Origin: Thalassotalea agarivorans
Lineage (GTDB): Bacteria > Pseudomonadota > Gammaproteobacteria > Enterobacterales > Alteromonadaceae
Reading direction: 5' to 3'
NCBI RefSeq assembly: GCF_030295955.1
Contig: NZ_AP027363.1
Span: forward strand, 124,001 to 188,000
DNA: 64,000 nucleotides
Below the pieces are notes generated by a model. The model was not told where the DNA came from. It searched no databases and worked only from the letters and a program-made list of their open reading frames with translations. The translations under genes and the position numbers were made by a program. The first letter of the stretch is position 1. The number at the start of each line of letters is the position of its first letter. Shown one piece after another: positions 38,852 to 48,060 of this stretch.

Positions 38852-39451
38852 CTATTGCTGCATTTTGAAATCAAGTTGTACCGTTAAATCATGTTGTTTA
38901 ATCATTTTACCATCGACCTTTTTAGGCTGATATTTCCACTTTCTTAGCGCACTGCGTGCCGCTTTGTCGAACACGCGTTTAGGTGACGCATCTAAAACGC
39001 GCACATTTTCTACGCCACCCATTTCGTTAATATCGAAGATTAACTTAACCCAGCCTTCGGTACCATCTCTTTGTGCAGGCGCTGGGTACTTTGGGTTAAC
39101 CCTTACAACAGGTGTCGCTTCTCTGTCTCCATTGCCATGAAAGCTCGGGTTAATGGCTTGTTTTTCGATAGTTAGTCCTGGCGGTTGATAAGTAAAGTCA
39201 GTTGGCTCACTCTGACTATCAATCGTTTCTGGCACTTGTTGTGGCCTTTCTGGTGGCTTTGGCGGCTCTAGCTTTACTCTAGGGCGTTTTGCCGCAGGTA
39301 TTTCGTCGGGCAATCGAGCTACCTCTACAATCACTGGGTTTGGATCATCGATTAAAGCTTCGTCATGCCCCTTAACTAAAAAGCTCATTAACGCAAACAA
39401 GGTGAAGGTAACTGCACCAGCTAATGGAATGGTGGCCATTAATTTGTTCAT
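38852..39451 (-). CDS. Energy transducer TonB
   Basis: The 199-residue product has one N-terminal membrane span (about residues 7-26), a Pro/Lys/Glu-rich linker (KLEPPKPPERPQQVP) and a TonB C-terminal domain with NPKYPAPAQRDGTEGWVKL and FDKAARSALRKWKYQP. It couples the proton-motive force through ExbB/ExbD (not in the window) to outer-membrane receptors. It heads the operon with the sigma factor. The receptor at 48366 is a possible client. Confidence 0.92.
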   Translation of the reverse strand: MNKLMATIPLAGAVTFTLFALMSFLVKGHDEALIDDPNPVIVEVARLPDEIPAAKRPRVKLEPPKPPERPQQVPETIDSQSEPTDFTYQPPGLTIEKQAINPSFHGNGDREATPVVRVNPKYPAPAQRDGTEGWVKLIFDINEMGGVENVRVLDASPKRVFDKAARSALRKWKYQPKKVDGKMIKQHDLTVQLDFKMQQ

Positions 39452-39536
39452 ACTGACTCCTTTTGTATCGGTTTCGCTTTATAGACGTTCGAGCTCAGAA
39501 AAAGGGGTTAAGTATTTTTACTTTTTTATTGTTATT

Positions 39537-39563
39537 CGAATGCTTTGCATTCGTTGCCGGCAA
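39537..39563. promoter_or_regulatory. Hairpin plus palindrome between tonB and the halogenase
   Basis: CGAATGC-TTT-GCATTCG (39537-39553) is a perfect stem with no T run and is followed directly by the ten-base palindrome TTGCCGGCAA (39554-39563). They lie between divergent promoters, so a shared operator is plausible. Confidence 0.4.
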
Positions 39564-39613
39564 TGGCATCATGTAGCGAGCTTTTAAGTATTGAGAAAAA
39601 GTAGAGGTAAAAG

Positions 39614-41095
39614 GTGTCAAACAAACCCGTAAAAAAAGTCGTTATAGCTGGCGGAGGTACCGCAGGATGGATGGCAGCTGCCGCTTTTGGCAAATTAATG
39701 GGCAAGCAATTAGACATCACCTTGGTTGAATCTGACGAAATCTCTACTGTCGGCGTGGGTGAAGCAACCATTCCTACCATGGTGTTCTTTCATCGTTTAC
39801 TCAACGTCTCTGAAAAAGAATTCATGCAAGCCACCAATGGCACCTTTAAATTAGGGATAAACTTTGAAAACTGGCGTGACGTTAATGAAGATTATCTTCA
39901 TGCCTTTGGTGTTACCGGTAAAGCGAGTTGGGCTGCGGGGTTTCAGCATTTTTGGCGTAAAGGTAAAGACAAAGGTTTCAGTGGTGATTTTGGTGATTAC
40001 TGCTTAGAACGAGTTGCAGCGGAAGCAGGAAAATTTCAGCATCTACCCAATAATGGTTTGAGTTATGCGTACCATATCGACGCCGGCTTATATGCTAAGT
40101 TTTTAAGGCAGCTCAGCGAAGCGTGCGGTGTAAAACGTGTAGAGGGCAAAATTGAACAGGTTAATACGGATGCAGACACTGGCTTTATTACCTCGCTGAC
40201 ACTTGCAAAAGGCGATGTCATCGACGGTGACTTTTTTATCGATTGTACCGGCTTTAGAGGGTTGTTAATCGAGCAAGCATTGCACACAGGCTATGAAGAC
40301 TGGTCGCATTGGCTGCCTTGTGATAGTGCGATTGCCGTGCAAACTCAAGCAACGCAAGCGCCTATTCCTTACACTCGTTCTATCGCTCATCAAGCAGGAT
40401 GGCAGTGGCGTATTCCATTGCAAAATAGGGTCGGTAATGGTCTTGTTTTTTGTAGCAAGTATTTGAGCGATGAAAACGCAAAACAGCTGCTTCTAGAAAA
40501 TATTGAAGGCGACACATTAAATCAACCACGCGTAATAAAATTTAGAACCGGTCGCCGTTTAAAAACGTGGAATAAAAACTGCTTAGCCGTTGGTTTGTCG
40601 AGCGGCTTTTTAGAACCGCTAGAGTCGACAAGCATTCATTTGATTCAACAATCTATAGTACGCTTTATCAAACTGTTTCCAGCTGCAGGTGTGCAGCAAT
40701 GTGATATAGATGAGTTTAACTACCAAACAAACTTCGATGTGGAAAAAATAAGAGACTTTATCATTTTGCACTACAAGGTAACGCATAGAAATGACAGTGA
40801 ATTTTGGCGTTATTGCCGCAATATGGAGGTGCCAGCAAGCCTTGCCCATCGTATTGCGCTGTTTAAAGAAACTGGGCGTATGTTTAGGGAAGGGGACGAG
40901 CTATTTGATGATTCTTGGCAGCAGGTCATGATAGGACAAGGGTTAATACCCGAGGCCTATCACCCAATAGTAGACAGCTTAAGCGATGAAGAGCTCAAGC
41001 GTATGTTGCTACAGTTAAAAAATAATATTGCTCGCACTGTGGACAATATGCCTTCCCATGAACAATATTTAGCACAGTTTTGTCCAGCGCATTAA
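39614..41095 (+). CDS. Flavin-dependent tryptophan-halogenase homologue
   Basis: The 493-residue product has the FAD-binding motif AGGGTAGW at residues 12-19 and the family Lys at residue 79 (NGTFKLGINFENW), the same number as the catalytic Lys79 of PrnA. It also has the halogenase signature WQWRIP and the region around the second key acid (SSGFLEPLESTSIHL). All catalytic marks are intact. It starts with GTG, six bases after AGAGG. It is divergent from tonB-sigma and is a close paralogue of the gene at 54905. The substrate is unknown; no antibiotic-type biosynthetic genes are near. Confidence 0.88.
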   Translation: MSNKPVKKVVIAGGGTAGWMAAAAFGKLMGKQLDITLVESDEISTVGVGEATIPTMVFFHRLLNVSEKEFMQATNGTFKLGINFENWRDVNEDYLHAFGVTGKASWAAGFQHFWRKGKDKGFSGDFGDYCLERVAAEAGKFQHLPNNGLSYAYHIDAGLYAKFLRQLSEACGVKRVEGKIEQVNTDADTGFITSLTLAKGDVIDGDFFIDCTGFRGLLIEQALHTGYEDWSHWLPCDSAIAVQTQATQAPIPYTRSIAHQAGWQWRIPLQNRVGNGLVFCSKYLSDENAKQLLLENIEGDTLNQPRVIKFRTGRRLKTWNKNCLAVGLSSGFLEPLESTSIHLIQQSIVRFIKLFPAAGVQQCDIDEFNYQTNFDVEKIRDFIILHYKVTHRNDSEFWRYCRNMEVPASLAHRIALFKETGRMFREGDELFDDSWQQVMIGQGLIPEAYHPIVDSLSDEELKRMLLQLKNNIARTVDNMPSHEQYLAQFCPAH

Positions 41096-41119
41096 AAAAG
41101 CCCGTAGAGGGCTTTTTTA
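41094..41119. terminator. Bidirectional terminator, halogenase / CBM9-like gene
   Basis: AAAAAAGCCC and GGGCTTTTTT pair around GTAGA, between two convergent genes. Confidence 0.88.
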
Positions 41120-41860
41120 TTTTTTAAGCACAATTTTGCCAAACACACTGGCGTCCATATAGCCCAAATTTTTACTGCCGTTTACGGCTGGGAAGTCGTG
41201 CGATCCCATAAAGTGTTCGCGATGTTTACTACCGTCGTTGTCACAATACGCGAGCATGAATCCAATGATTTTTTCGGCGCTTAGTTTTACCGGCGTATGT
41301 TCGCCTTCCAAGGTAAAGGTGTCGTCGTAAATTGCTATTGCTACTTCCCATATCACAGTATTGGGTGCACTCAATTGTCGTTGCCATCGACTGTTAACAT
41401 GGTCATTGAGCGCAACAAATTGTGTACTTCCGTCTTTATTATTTGGACCAATGTCGATGGCCTGATTATCCAAAGCGACATGATATGCAAAGGCATTGAA
41501 GTTGGTTTGGTGATCGCCACCAGAAGCGTCTTCATCGATGAAAATTTCTAAGCAGTCATCATCCCAATAAAAATATAATGGGTCGGCATGTTGATCAAAC
41601 AAAATGTCGTCTGTAATTTCTGCTTGCAGGTAGAGGTAGTTTTCATCCCAAAGCAGACGATAACGACCACTAAAATCTTGAGCTGAAGGCAAGGTACCAT
41701 CCATAAGTACATCCATTGGGTACCAAGTTGCCTGTTGCCACACTTTTTCATTATTTATGCCGTCGATGATTGGTGCAGTATTAGCGTGTTTAACCGCGAT
41801 ATCTTTAGCAACAACTGAGCCTGAAAATATCAGCGTGCAAAGCAATAGCTTAATGTTCAT
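41117..41860 (-). CDS. Exported CBM9-like carbohydrate-binding protein
   Basis: The 247-residue product has a signal peptide and a single beta-sandwich of the CBM9 type: HANTAPIIDGINNEKVWQQA, then YRLLWDENYLYLQAEITDD, DDCLEIFIDEDASGG and WEVAIAI. CBM9 modules bind the reducing ends of glucans and xylans, and stand-alone copies occur in sugar-use loci. It is the last gene of the operon and overlaps gntK by eleven bases. A role in capturing oligosaccharides in the periplasm is inferred. Confidence 0.8.
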   Translation of the reverse strand: MNIKLLLCTLIFSGSVVAKDIAVKHANTAPIIDGINNEKVWQQATWYPMDVLMDGTLPSAQDFSGRYRLLWDENYLYLQAEITDDILFDQHADPLYFYWDDDCLEIFIDEDASGGDHQTNFNAFAYHVALDNQAIDIGPNNKDGSTQFVALNDHVNSRWQRQLSAPNTVIWEVAIAIYDDTFTLEGEHTPVKLSAEKIIGFMLAYCDNDGSKHREHFMGSHDFPAVNGSKNLGYMDASVFGKIVLKK

Positions 41861-42374
41861 GTGTCATTTCCGTTATATGTTTTAGTATTTTATTTGCAGT
41901 CTCGTTTATGGGGCCATTTACAGGTATCGGTATTACCTGACTACTTCCCGTTAACTCGAGCGTTGCTAACTGGCTAGCGAGCAATGAAGCAGGAAAAAAA
42001 TGTTCTTTTCGAGCCTTTAAACGCTGTTGCAATTGTGCTTCTGCAACATCTAGATAGAAGAAAGAAACATTTGCCTCGAGCGCATTGAAACGCATTCTGT
42101 AACTGTCTTTTAATCCAGAAAAAGCCAGTACGGCCTGGTTGTTGTGCTGAAAATGGGTCGTTAATTCTGCCAAGATAGCACTGATCCAAGGGGCCCGCAT
42201 ACTATCATTCAGTGGATTACCCTTCGCCATGTGCGCAATATTTGCTTCAGGGTGAAAGCTATCCCCTTCGAAAAACCTGCAGCCGATATTGTCAGCAATG
42301 TTCGTACCGACACTCGACTTACCACATCCGCTCACGCCCATAATGACGTATAGTTGCTTTACTTTGGCAGCCAT
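41850..42374 (-). CDS. gntK: Gluconokinase
   Basis: This cytoplasmic kinase makes 6-phosphogluconate from gluconate. The 174-residue product has Walker A MGVSGCGKSS, the substrate motif EGDSFHPEANIAHMAKGNPL and the GntK block RKEHFFPASLLASQLATLE. Length is typical. It overlaps the GH94 gene by 16 bases and the CBM9-like gene by 11. That tight link suggests that the phosphorylase releases gluconate, which this enzyme then feeds into the pentose phosphate or Entner-Doudoroff route. Confidence 0.92.
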   Translation of the reverse strand: MAAKVKQLYVIMGVSGCGKSSVGTNIADNIGCRFFEGDSFHPEANIAHMAKGNPLNDSMRAPWISAILAELTTHFQHNNQAVLAFSGLKDSYRMRFNALEANVSFFYLDVAEAQLQQRLKARKEHFFPASLLASQLATLELTGSSQVIPIPVNGPINETANKILKHITEMTHEH

Positions 42375-44680
42375 ACGTCAACCTTGTATGTATTTTGTGG
42401 ACTAATAGTGGTGATTATATTGCCGTTTATTGATTGAGAATCGACAAAGACTTCTATCTCTTGAACTGCTTTACGTTGATAATTGACTTCAAAATGCGCA
42501 CCTTGAAAATATCGCTTAACTTGTAAAAATTGCCAATGACTCGGCAGTTTTGGTTGAATTAAAAGATCACCTTTTTGTCCTTTTAAACCACACAGCTCTT
42601 CGATTACTATGCGGTAAACCCATGCAACCGTACCGGTATTAAAAAGCTGACTTGATACACCCGCTGTGTCCGGGTTGCCTGCATAGTCACCTCGATAATA
42701 ATTGGGAATGAAATTAGGCAACTGACCGCGAATACTAGCGTCTTCTAGATTGGGAATCATCGTATTTAAAGCGGCATACGCTTTGTCTGCCAAACCGGCT
42801 TGATACAAGCTGTAAATGTAAAACGCAGTTGCATGGTTATAGACCGAACCGTTTTCTGCAACACCTGGAAACTTTTGTGTGACTCGGCCAACATCTTCAA
42901 CCATTTCAGTATAGGCAGGTGCAAGCATTTGTACGCCGAAAGGGGTGTTTAAGTGCTGATCAATAAGATCAGTGATTTGGGCAAATTTTGATTTGTCTAA
43001 TGCGCCACTAAGAAAAGCCCAAGACTGTGGGTTCAGAAACATGCTGCCTTGCGCATCTTTGTCTGTGCCAAACAAACGTCCTTCATCTGTAATGCCTCGA
43101 CCAAACCATTGGTTGTGCCAGAAATAGTTGTTGGCTGCGGCATTTAAATAGGCAATTTCTTTAAAAAATGTCGGCAGGGGCGTTAATACATAGTGTTCGT
43201 AGCAGTATTGCCACGTTTTTAATGCATAAGCAGTGGCAAAAGTTAACCAAGCAGAAACACCTTTACCCTTGTAGCCAACCATATTCATTGGATCGCACCA
43301 GTCGCCTTGCGCAATCAAACTCAGGCCACGTTCGTCGGTGGCATCAAGCAAATGGCACATAGCTTTGTCTAAATGATCTTTAACGGAATCGAGTTCATCA
43401 CTATCTTGGTAAGGTATTTGATGGCTTAGAATACTAACGTCATTGGTTTCGTCCAAATAAGCCGCGAGCGTTAACGGTAGCCAAACACAGTGGTCGGTAT
43501 GAGGCACTTGGTTGATGTATTTTAGCGTTGCATCTTTGTGCAACAGAATGCCGTCGGGCATGGCACCACTGATATGCTGTTGGCTTAAAGCGGTAATTAT
43601 CGCTTGCCGCGTTTTCAAACTGTCCAAATAACTGCATCCAAGCGCGTCTTGCAGATAGTTTCTTGTTTGAGGGTCGGTGGTCAAGCGATTAGATTCGCCA
43701 TGATAGCTCACCTGATGCGGTAACCAGTAATTGATGAAATGATCAAACGCACTGTGCTGAGAATGCATGGTTAAGCGTTGCTGGCATTGCCCGTTTTTAT
43801 CCGGTTTACTCGCTTCAAAGTGCTGGCGCTTTTGCGCGATCTCTTCATCCGATTTAACCGCGCCAAACAAAAACTTAAAGCTTTTCTGCTCATTTGCCTG
43901 TAGTGATATTTGATACTGCATTACCGCTGCTGGCGTTTGGTAAGCACTTTTGTCGTTTGTTAAATTTGGTTGGTTAACACCGTCGGGGTTATGCAGACCA
44001 CCTTCTCCTTCAAATGACGCTTGATTACAACTCCAAAAATCTGGCGCGGTTTCTGCGCTCAAAAAAGTAATATCTTTTAGTGCCTGATTTTTAAAGTAAT
44101 CATCTACCTTTTGATAAGGAGTAATCGCTCGCGCAACAATACTGGATGTCGCCTCTTCGAAGTCAGCACTTTGATTCATCCAACTTTTGTAGCCAACGGA
44201 AAAGTAAGGGTAAAGAGACAACTCAATGTTAGTACTTGTGGTGTTTTTAACGTTGAGTTGCCAATGCTCAATGCAATCGTCGTCGACAAGGGATAGCACG
44301 AGGTCAAAGAGCAAACCACTTTGTTGAATTTGCCAAGTAACCTCATTATGGCCGGCAGTAAACGCAAAACTATCCAAAGGTGCTCGCATCGGTTCATAAG
44401 GCAAAGAAAAGCAATGCTTATCGGTTTTTATATAGAAAAAGCGACCGGGATGATGAGCATAATAGGGGTGCTCCGGCTGCATAAACGTGGTCGCTTCAAT
44501 GGCTGGACCATGAGAATATTTTGCCGGTTCAGGTTGCATGAACTGCGCGACGGCGTAACCTCTACAGTTCATGTTGATCATCATTTGGCTATTCCACAGA
44601 AAGCCGCTAGCCTTTGGCAATGTCGTTGGACTATGCAGCGTTATACGCTCATCCATTTGAGACAAACTAAACAACTTCAT
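42359..44680 (-). CDS. GH94 phosphorylase, probable cellobionic acid phosphorylase
   Basis: GH94 enzymes cleave beta-glucosides with phosphate to give alpha-glucose-1-phosphate. The 773-residue product lacks a signal peptide. It shows the GDWCDPMN stretch (Asp460/Asp463) where the family's catalytic Asp lies (DWND), and FPGVAENGSVYNHAT near the end of the catalytic barrel. Arg599 and Lys603 precede it. From memory, an Arg/Lys pair with this spacing binds the gluconate carboxylate in the Saccharophagus cellobionic acid phosphorylase. The ATG at 44680 is preferred over 44707 because AAGGAT lies six bases before it. The gluconokinase next door supports cellobionate as substrate; cellobiose is the alternative. 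Confidence 0.82.
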   Translation of the reverse strand: MKLFSLSQMDERITLHSPTTLPKASGFLWNSQMMINMNCRGYAVAQFMQPEPAKYSHGPAIEATTFMQPEHPYYAHHPGRFFYIKTDKHCFSLPYEPMRAPLDSFAFTAGHNEVTWQIQQSGLLFDLVLSLVDDDCIEHWQLNVKNTTSTNIELSLYPYFSVGYKSWMNQSADFEEATSSIVARAITPYQKVDDYFKNQALKDITFLSAETAPDFWSCNQASFEGEGGLHNPDGVNQPNLTNDKSAYQTPAAVMQYQISLQANEQKSFKFLFGAVKSDEEIAQKRQHFEASKPDKNGQCQQRLTMHSQHSAFDHFINYWLPHQVSYHGESNRLTTDPQTRNYLQDALGCSYLDSLKTRQAIITALSQQHISGAMPDGILLHKDATLKYINQVPHTDHCVWLPLTLAAYLDETNDVSILSHQIPYQDSDELDSVKDHLDKAMCHLLDATDERGLSLIAQGDWCDPMNMVGYKGKGVSAWLTFATAYALKTWQYCYEHYVLTPLPTFFKEIAYLNAAANNYFWHNQWFGRGITDEGRLFGTDKDAQGSMFLNPQSWAFLSGALDKSKFAQITDLIDQHLNTPFGVQMLAPAYTEMVEDVGRVTQKFPGVAENGSVYNHATAFYIYSLYQAGLADKAYAALNTMIPNLEDASIRGQLPNFIPNYYRGDYAGNPDTAGVSSQLFNTGTVAWVYRIVIEELCGLKGQKGDLLIQPKLPSHWQFLQVKRYFQGAHFEVNYQRKAVQEIEVFVDSQSINGNIITTISPQNTYKVDVWLPK

Positions 44681-44684
44681 GTCG

Positions 44685-46037
44685 CTATCCTTGCTGCCCA
44701 GACGCATTCATTTGGGCGTGAATATCTTGCAGTTTTTCTTCACTTAAAGAATAAAAGTAGATAAACAACACAGATAAAAAAGCAAATACAGCAGGAATAA
44801 CGGTCATCAGCAGTACGATACCTGTTTGCGATTCTGACGTTTGCTCGACATTGGCAACATAACCCATGCCGGCGAGTATCCAACCTATCGTTGCTCCCGC
44901 TAAGGCGCCACCTAGTTTTTGTGCAAAGGCCGCTGCGGAAAAAATCATAGCGGTTGCTCGACGCCCGGTTTTCACTTGTGAATAGTCAGCAGTGTCGGCG
45001 TACATAGAAAACACCAAGGGTGATTTTGGCCCTAAACACAAACCTATCGAAATTTGTAGCACGAACATTAGCGTTATTTGGTCACTTGGTACCCAATAAA
45101 AAGCCGTTGAAAGAATACCGACTAAGGTCATTAAGATCAGCAGTAAGGTGCGCTTATCAAAAAATTTGGTTAACAGCGGAGTTATTGCCGCTCCCATCAT
45201 TAGCGACAACATATAGGCCAATGAAAAACTACCAATTAAGTCTTCGCGACCAACATAGTATTTAAAATAGAAAGTGCCTGTACTACCGCGCAATGTAATA
45301 GTTAGCATGATTATCAGCGCAATAGAAAACAGGATTATCCAAGGTTTGTTTTGAGACAAATCTTTAAGGTCTTGCAATACAGGTGTTGGCGTTTTCTGTG
45401 GTGGATGAATACGTTCTTTGGTACTGACAAACGTGATTGTGAAAAGCACCGCTGTAACTAGACCATAACATAACATGGTGTACTGCCAGCCAAGCGCTTC
45501 GTCGCCTTGTCCAAAAAGTTTTACTAGTTCTGGCGTAAAATACGCGACGATACTTCCGCCGGTGAATGCACCAATGAATCGAAAACTAGTTAGCGTTGTT
45601 CTGTCTTGTGAATCGCTTGTCATCACACCCATCAAAGCGCCATAAGGCACGTTAATGAAAGTATAAGCAAGCATCATAAAAATATAGGTTGCGTATGCCC
45701 AAACTAATTTACCTTCGGGTGCTACGTCAGGCACTGTAAAGGTTAAAACGCCAGCGGCAACCATTGGGATAATGCCCCACAGAAGATAAGGCCTGAACTT
45801 ACCAAAACGGGTTTTTGTTCTATCGGCAACCGCTCCCATAACGGGATCTGATATGGCGTCGATAAGACGCGTAACCAGCATCATGGTACCTACTGCAGCA
45901 GCAGGCAAGCCAAACACGTCAGTGTAAAAAATAAAGAGAAAGACATCGAATACGCGCCAATAAAAATTAGAGGCGACATCGCCACAGGCGTAGCCTACTT
46001 TTTCTTTGATTGATAAAGATGTAGAAGTTGTTTGCAC
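44685..46037 (-). CDS. GPH-family sugar:cation symporter
   Basis: The 450-residue product is a 12-span transporter of the glycoside-pentoside-hexuronide group. It has MLVTRLIDAISDPVMGAVAD, then RTKTRFGKFRPYLLWG, INVPYGALMGVMTSD and SMYADTADYSQVKTGRRAT. It probably imports the disaccharide acted on by the GH94 enzyme, possibly cellobionate. It starts 24 bases after the ADP-ribosylglycohydrolase-like gene and ends four bases before GH94. Confidence 0.9.
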   Translation of the reverse strand: MQTTSTSLSIKEKVGYACGDVASNFYWRVFDVFLFIFYTDVFGLPAAAVGTMMLVTRLIDAISDPVMGAVADRTKTRFGKFRPYLLWGIIPMVAAGVLTFTVPDVAPEGKLVWAYATYIFMMLAYTFINVPYGALMGVMTSDSQDRTTLTSFRFIGAFTGGSIVAYFTPELVKLFGQGDEALGWQYTMLCYGLVTAVLFTITFVSTKERIHPPQKTPTPVLQDLKDLSQNKPWIILFSIALIIMLTITLRGSTGTFYFKYYVGREDLIGSFSLAYMLSLMMGAAITPLLTKFFDKRTLLLILMTLVGILSTAFYWVPSDQITLMFVLQISIGLCLGPKSPLVFSMYADTADYSQVKTGRRATAMIFSAAAFAQKLGGALAGATIGWILAGMGYVANVEQTSESQTGIVLLMTVIPAVFAFLSVLFIYFYSLSEEKLQDIHAQMNASGQQG

Positions 46038-46061
46038 ACGTTTATCCTTTATTGTTGTTAT

Positions 46062-48032
46062 TTAAAAAACACGTAGCTCATTAATTGCAGTGTAATAAGT
46101 TGTTTTTGCGTTTGGGTCATCCGGTGTAACACCGCCACTTTGCAGTTGTACACGGATAGCCGTTGTTTTTATTGGGGTAAAGGTAATGTGATGGTCTATG
46201 AAATTACCTTTAAGCCACTGTCTGTTGTCAAAATTGTATTGTGGAGACATTGATGTTTGTTCAATGGTCTGCCAATTGTTTTGGTTGTCTAGATACTGCA
46301 CGTTTAACGCGGTAAACCAGCCTGAAAATTCATGTGCTAACCCCGTGTTTAATAGCAAGGCAGAAATCGAAACAGGCTGTTTCCATTGATAACCGTAGCT
46401 GACTTGTTCGCTAGTATTTTTAGGCTCACTATAAAAAGTTGGGCTATTAATGTGGGTATTGTCGTCAAATATGGCAGCAAGTTTATGCTTGTCTGAAGCT
46501 AATTGTTCTCGGGGCAATATTTCTTGATTGAATAGAACATATTCGCTGGTGCGCGCTAGGTTTTGATCGTAAACGTGTAGCTGATATTCGCGTGTTTTCT
46601 TTGGCAAATTAGAGGCTACTAGCGTTACGTTAAACAACCCCGTTTGTGAAGGCGTGCCTTCAATACTTGTTCGCGACAACGAAACCCCTTGAGGCAATGA
46701 GCCAGATGTTATGACAAGTTTATCTTGCTCGGGCGCATCAAAGAGCAGTGGCATGTTTACTGGCGTGCTTTTGCTCACAACCAAGGCAGGGTGCGGTGCT
46801 AATGTTGCCGGCGCACTAAAACGCGCATTGGTGTTGATTTCAAACCAAGTTTCATGACCTATTTCAAGTTGTTTACCACCGGCGGCGAGAATATTATTAA
46901 TGCCTTGGTCGACAGTGCGCTTTGCAAGTGAAGTTATGCTGACATCGGGCAAATCATAACGAGAAACGTTTATGTACTTATCATTAAAAGGTTGCTGCCA
47001 AGTAGATTGACCAAATGGATAAAGTAGGTCATCAGGAATGACATCCATTCCGTACATAACGCCCAATAATCCGCTCATTGTGGCCGCTTGATTGTCAGAG
47101 TCAAAACCAAGCGCGTTGGATACATCAAGCGTTTTTTGAAAATCACCTTGGCCATAAAGCAGCGCTAATACGCCACACGCGCCATTTAAAATGGCATCGA
47201 CTGGAGGCCAGGTAACGCTGTTGTTAATCAGTGGGTCGTAATAGGTTTGTTTAACTACTGCACGGGCGGCTTGCCAGTCATCAGGGTACTGTTTGTATAG
47301 CTTTTGCATGTGTCTGACCACTTTTGCAAATCGGCTTTGTTCACCGATAGCCTTATTGCCTGTATCAAGTAAGGCGTTAATATCTGTTTCAAAAAATGCA
47401 GCCGCGTACATGGCACCATAATGAATAGCAGGTTCAATACCGTAATCATCATTGGTAATTTTTGCCATCCAACGAGTTTTTTCGCTAGCTAATGTTGTCA
47501 TTCCAGGCGATGTAACAGCCCATATTTCATTGACCAACTGAGGGTCGATAGCTTGCCAATGCGGATTATATTGTTTATTCCCTGTAAGCGGTGGACCAAA
47601 ACCAGCGTGCATTAACGTTACCGCGGCGCGATTAGCAAACCAAACACGGTCACGCACATGATATTGCCAACGCTGAGCTAATTGTTCATAGCTTGGTGTG
47701 ATACCGTGCTCTTCCATAGCGAGCAAATACATGTATTCAATATCAGTATCATCGTCGGAAAATGCGCCGTTATGTCGTTTTACTTTTTTTAGCGTGGTGC
47801 CATAACCATACGGAAACTTATCAGGGCCGGGAGATTCAATATATTTGAATTCGTAACTTAAGCCATAGAAATTACCGATCATCTGTCCTAACCAAGATGC
47901 GTACACTTTGTCTTGATAGGCTTTTTTCGATATTAGCGTTGTCTTTTTTTGTTGTTCTTGGACTTGTTGCGCCATCACATGACATGAAAAGCAGGCAACC
48001 AGTAGACCTAACACCTTGAAATATCTATGCAT
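46062..48032 (-). CDS. Exported ADP-ribosylglycohydrolase-fold protein with C-terminal sandwich domains
   Basis: The 656-residue product has a signal peptide (cut near VMAQQ; LVAC inside it could be a lipobox but leaves too short a signal). A DraG-type helical domain spans about residues 35-340, with both metal-binding motifs, FSDDDTDIEYM (about 91-101) and GFDSDNQAATMSGLLG (about 309-324). A putative Ig-like domain (about 410-490) and a beta-sandwich tail follow. The fold normally removes ADP-ribose inside the cell; an exported form in a sugar operon suggests a different glycoside. GGGGGG lies just before the ATG chosen. It is the first gene of the operon. Confidence 0.8.
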   Translation of the reverse strand: MHRYFKVLGLLVACFSCHVMAQQVQEQQKKTTLISKKAYQDKVYASWLGQMIGNFYGLSYEFKYIESPGPDKFPYGYGTTLKKVKRHNGAFSDDDTDIEYMYLLAMEEHGITPSYEQLAQRWQYHVRDRVWFANRAAVTLMHAGFGPPLTGNKQYNPHWQAIDPQLVNEIWAVTSPGMTTLASEKTRWMAKITNDDYGIEPAIHYGAMYAAAFFETDINALLDTGNKAIGEQSRFAKVVRHMQKLYKQYPDDWQAARAVVKQTYYDPLINNSVTWPPVDAILNGACGVLALLYGQGDFQKTLDVSNALGFDSDNQAATMSGLLGVMYGMDVIPDDLLYPFGQSTWQQPFNDKYINVSRYDLPDVSITSLAKRTVDQGINNILAAGGKQLEIGHETWFEINTNARFSAPATLAPHPALVVSKSTPVNMPLLFDAPEQDKLVITSGSLPQGVSLSRTSIEGTPSQTGLFNVTLVASNLPKKTREYQLHVYDQNLARTSEYVLFNQEILPREQLASDKHKLAAIFDDNTHINSPTFYSEPKNTSEQVSYGYQWKQPVSISALLLNTGLAHEFSGWFTALNVQYLDNQNNWQTIEQTSMSPQYNFDNRQWLKGNFIDHHITFTPIKTTAIRVQLQSGGVTPDDPNAKTTYYTAINELRVF

Positions 48033-48060
48033 GAACCCCCCTTGGACCATTCTTTTAAAA

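Noticed and set aside
44321-44764. Plus-strand open frame of 147 codons
   Set aside because: It covers the GH94/transporter junction on the opposite strand and shows no coding character.
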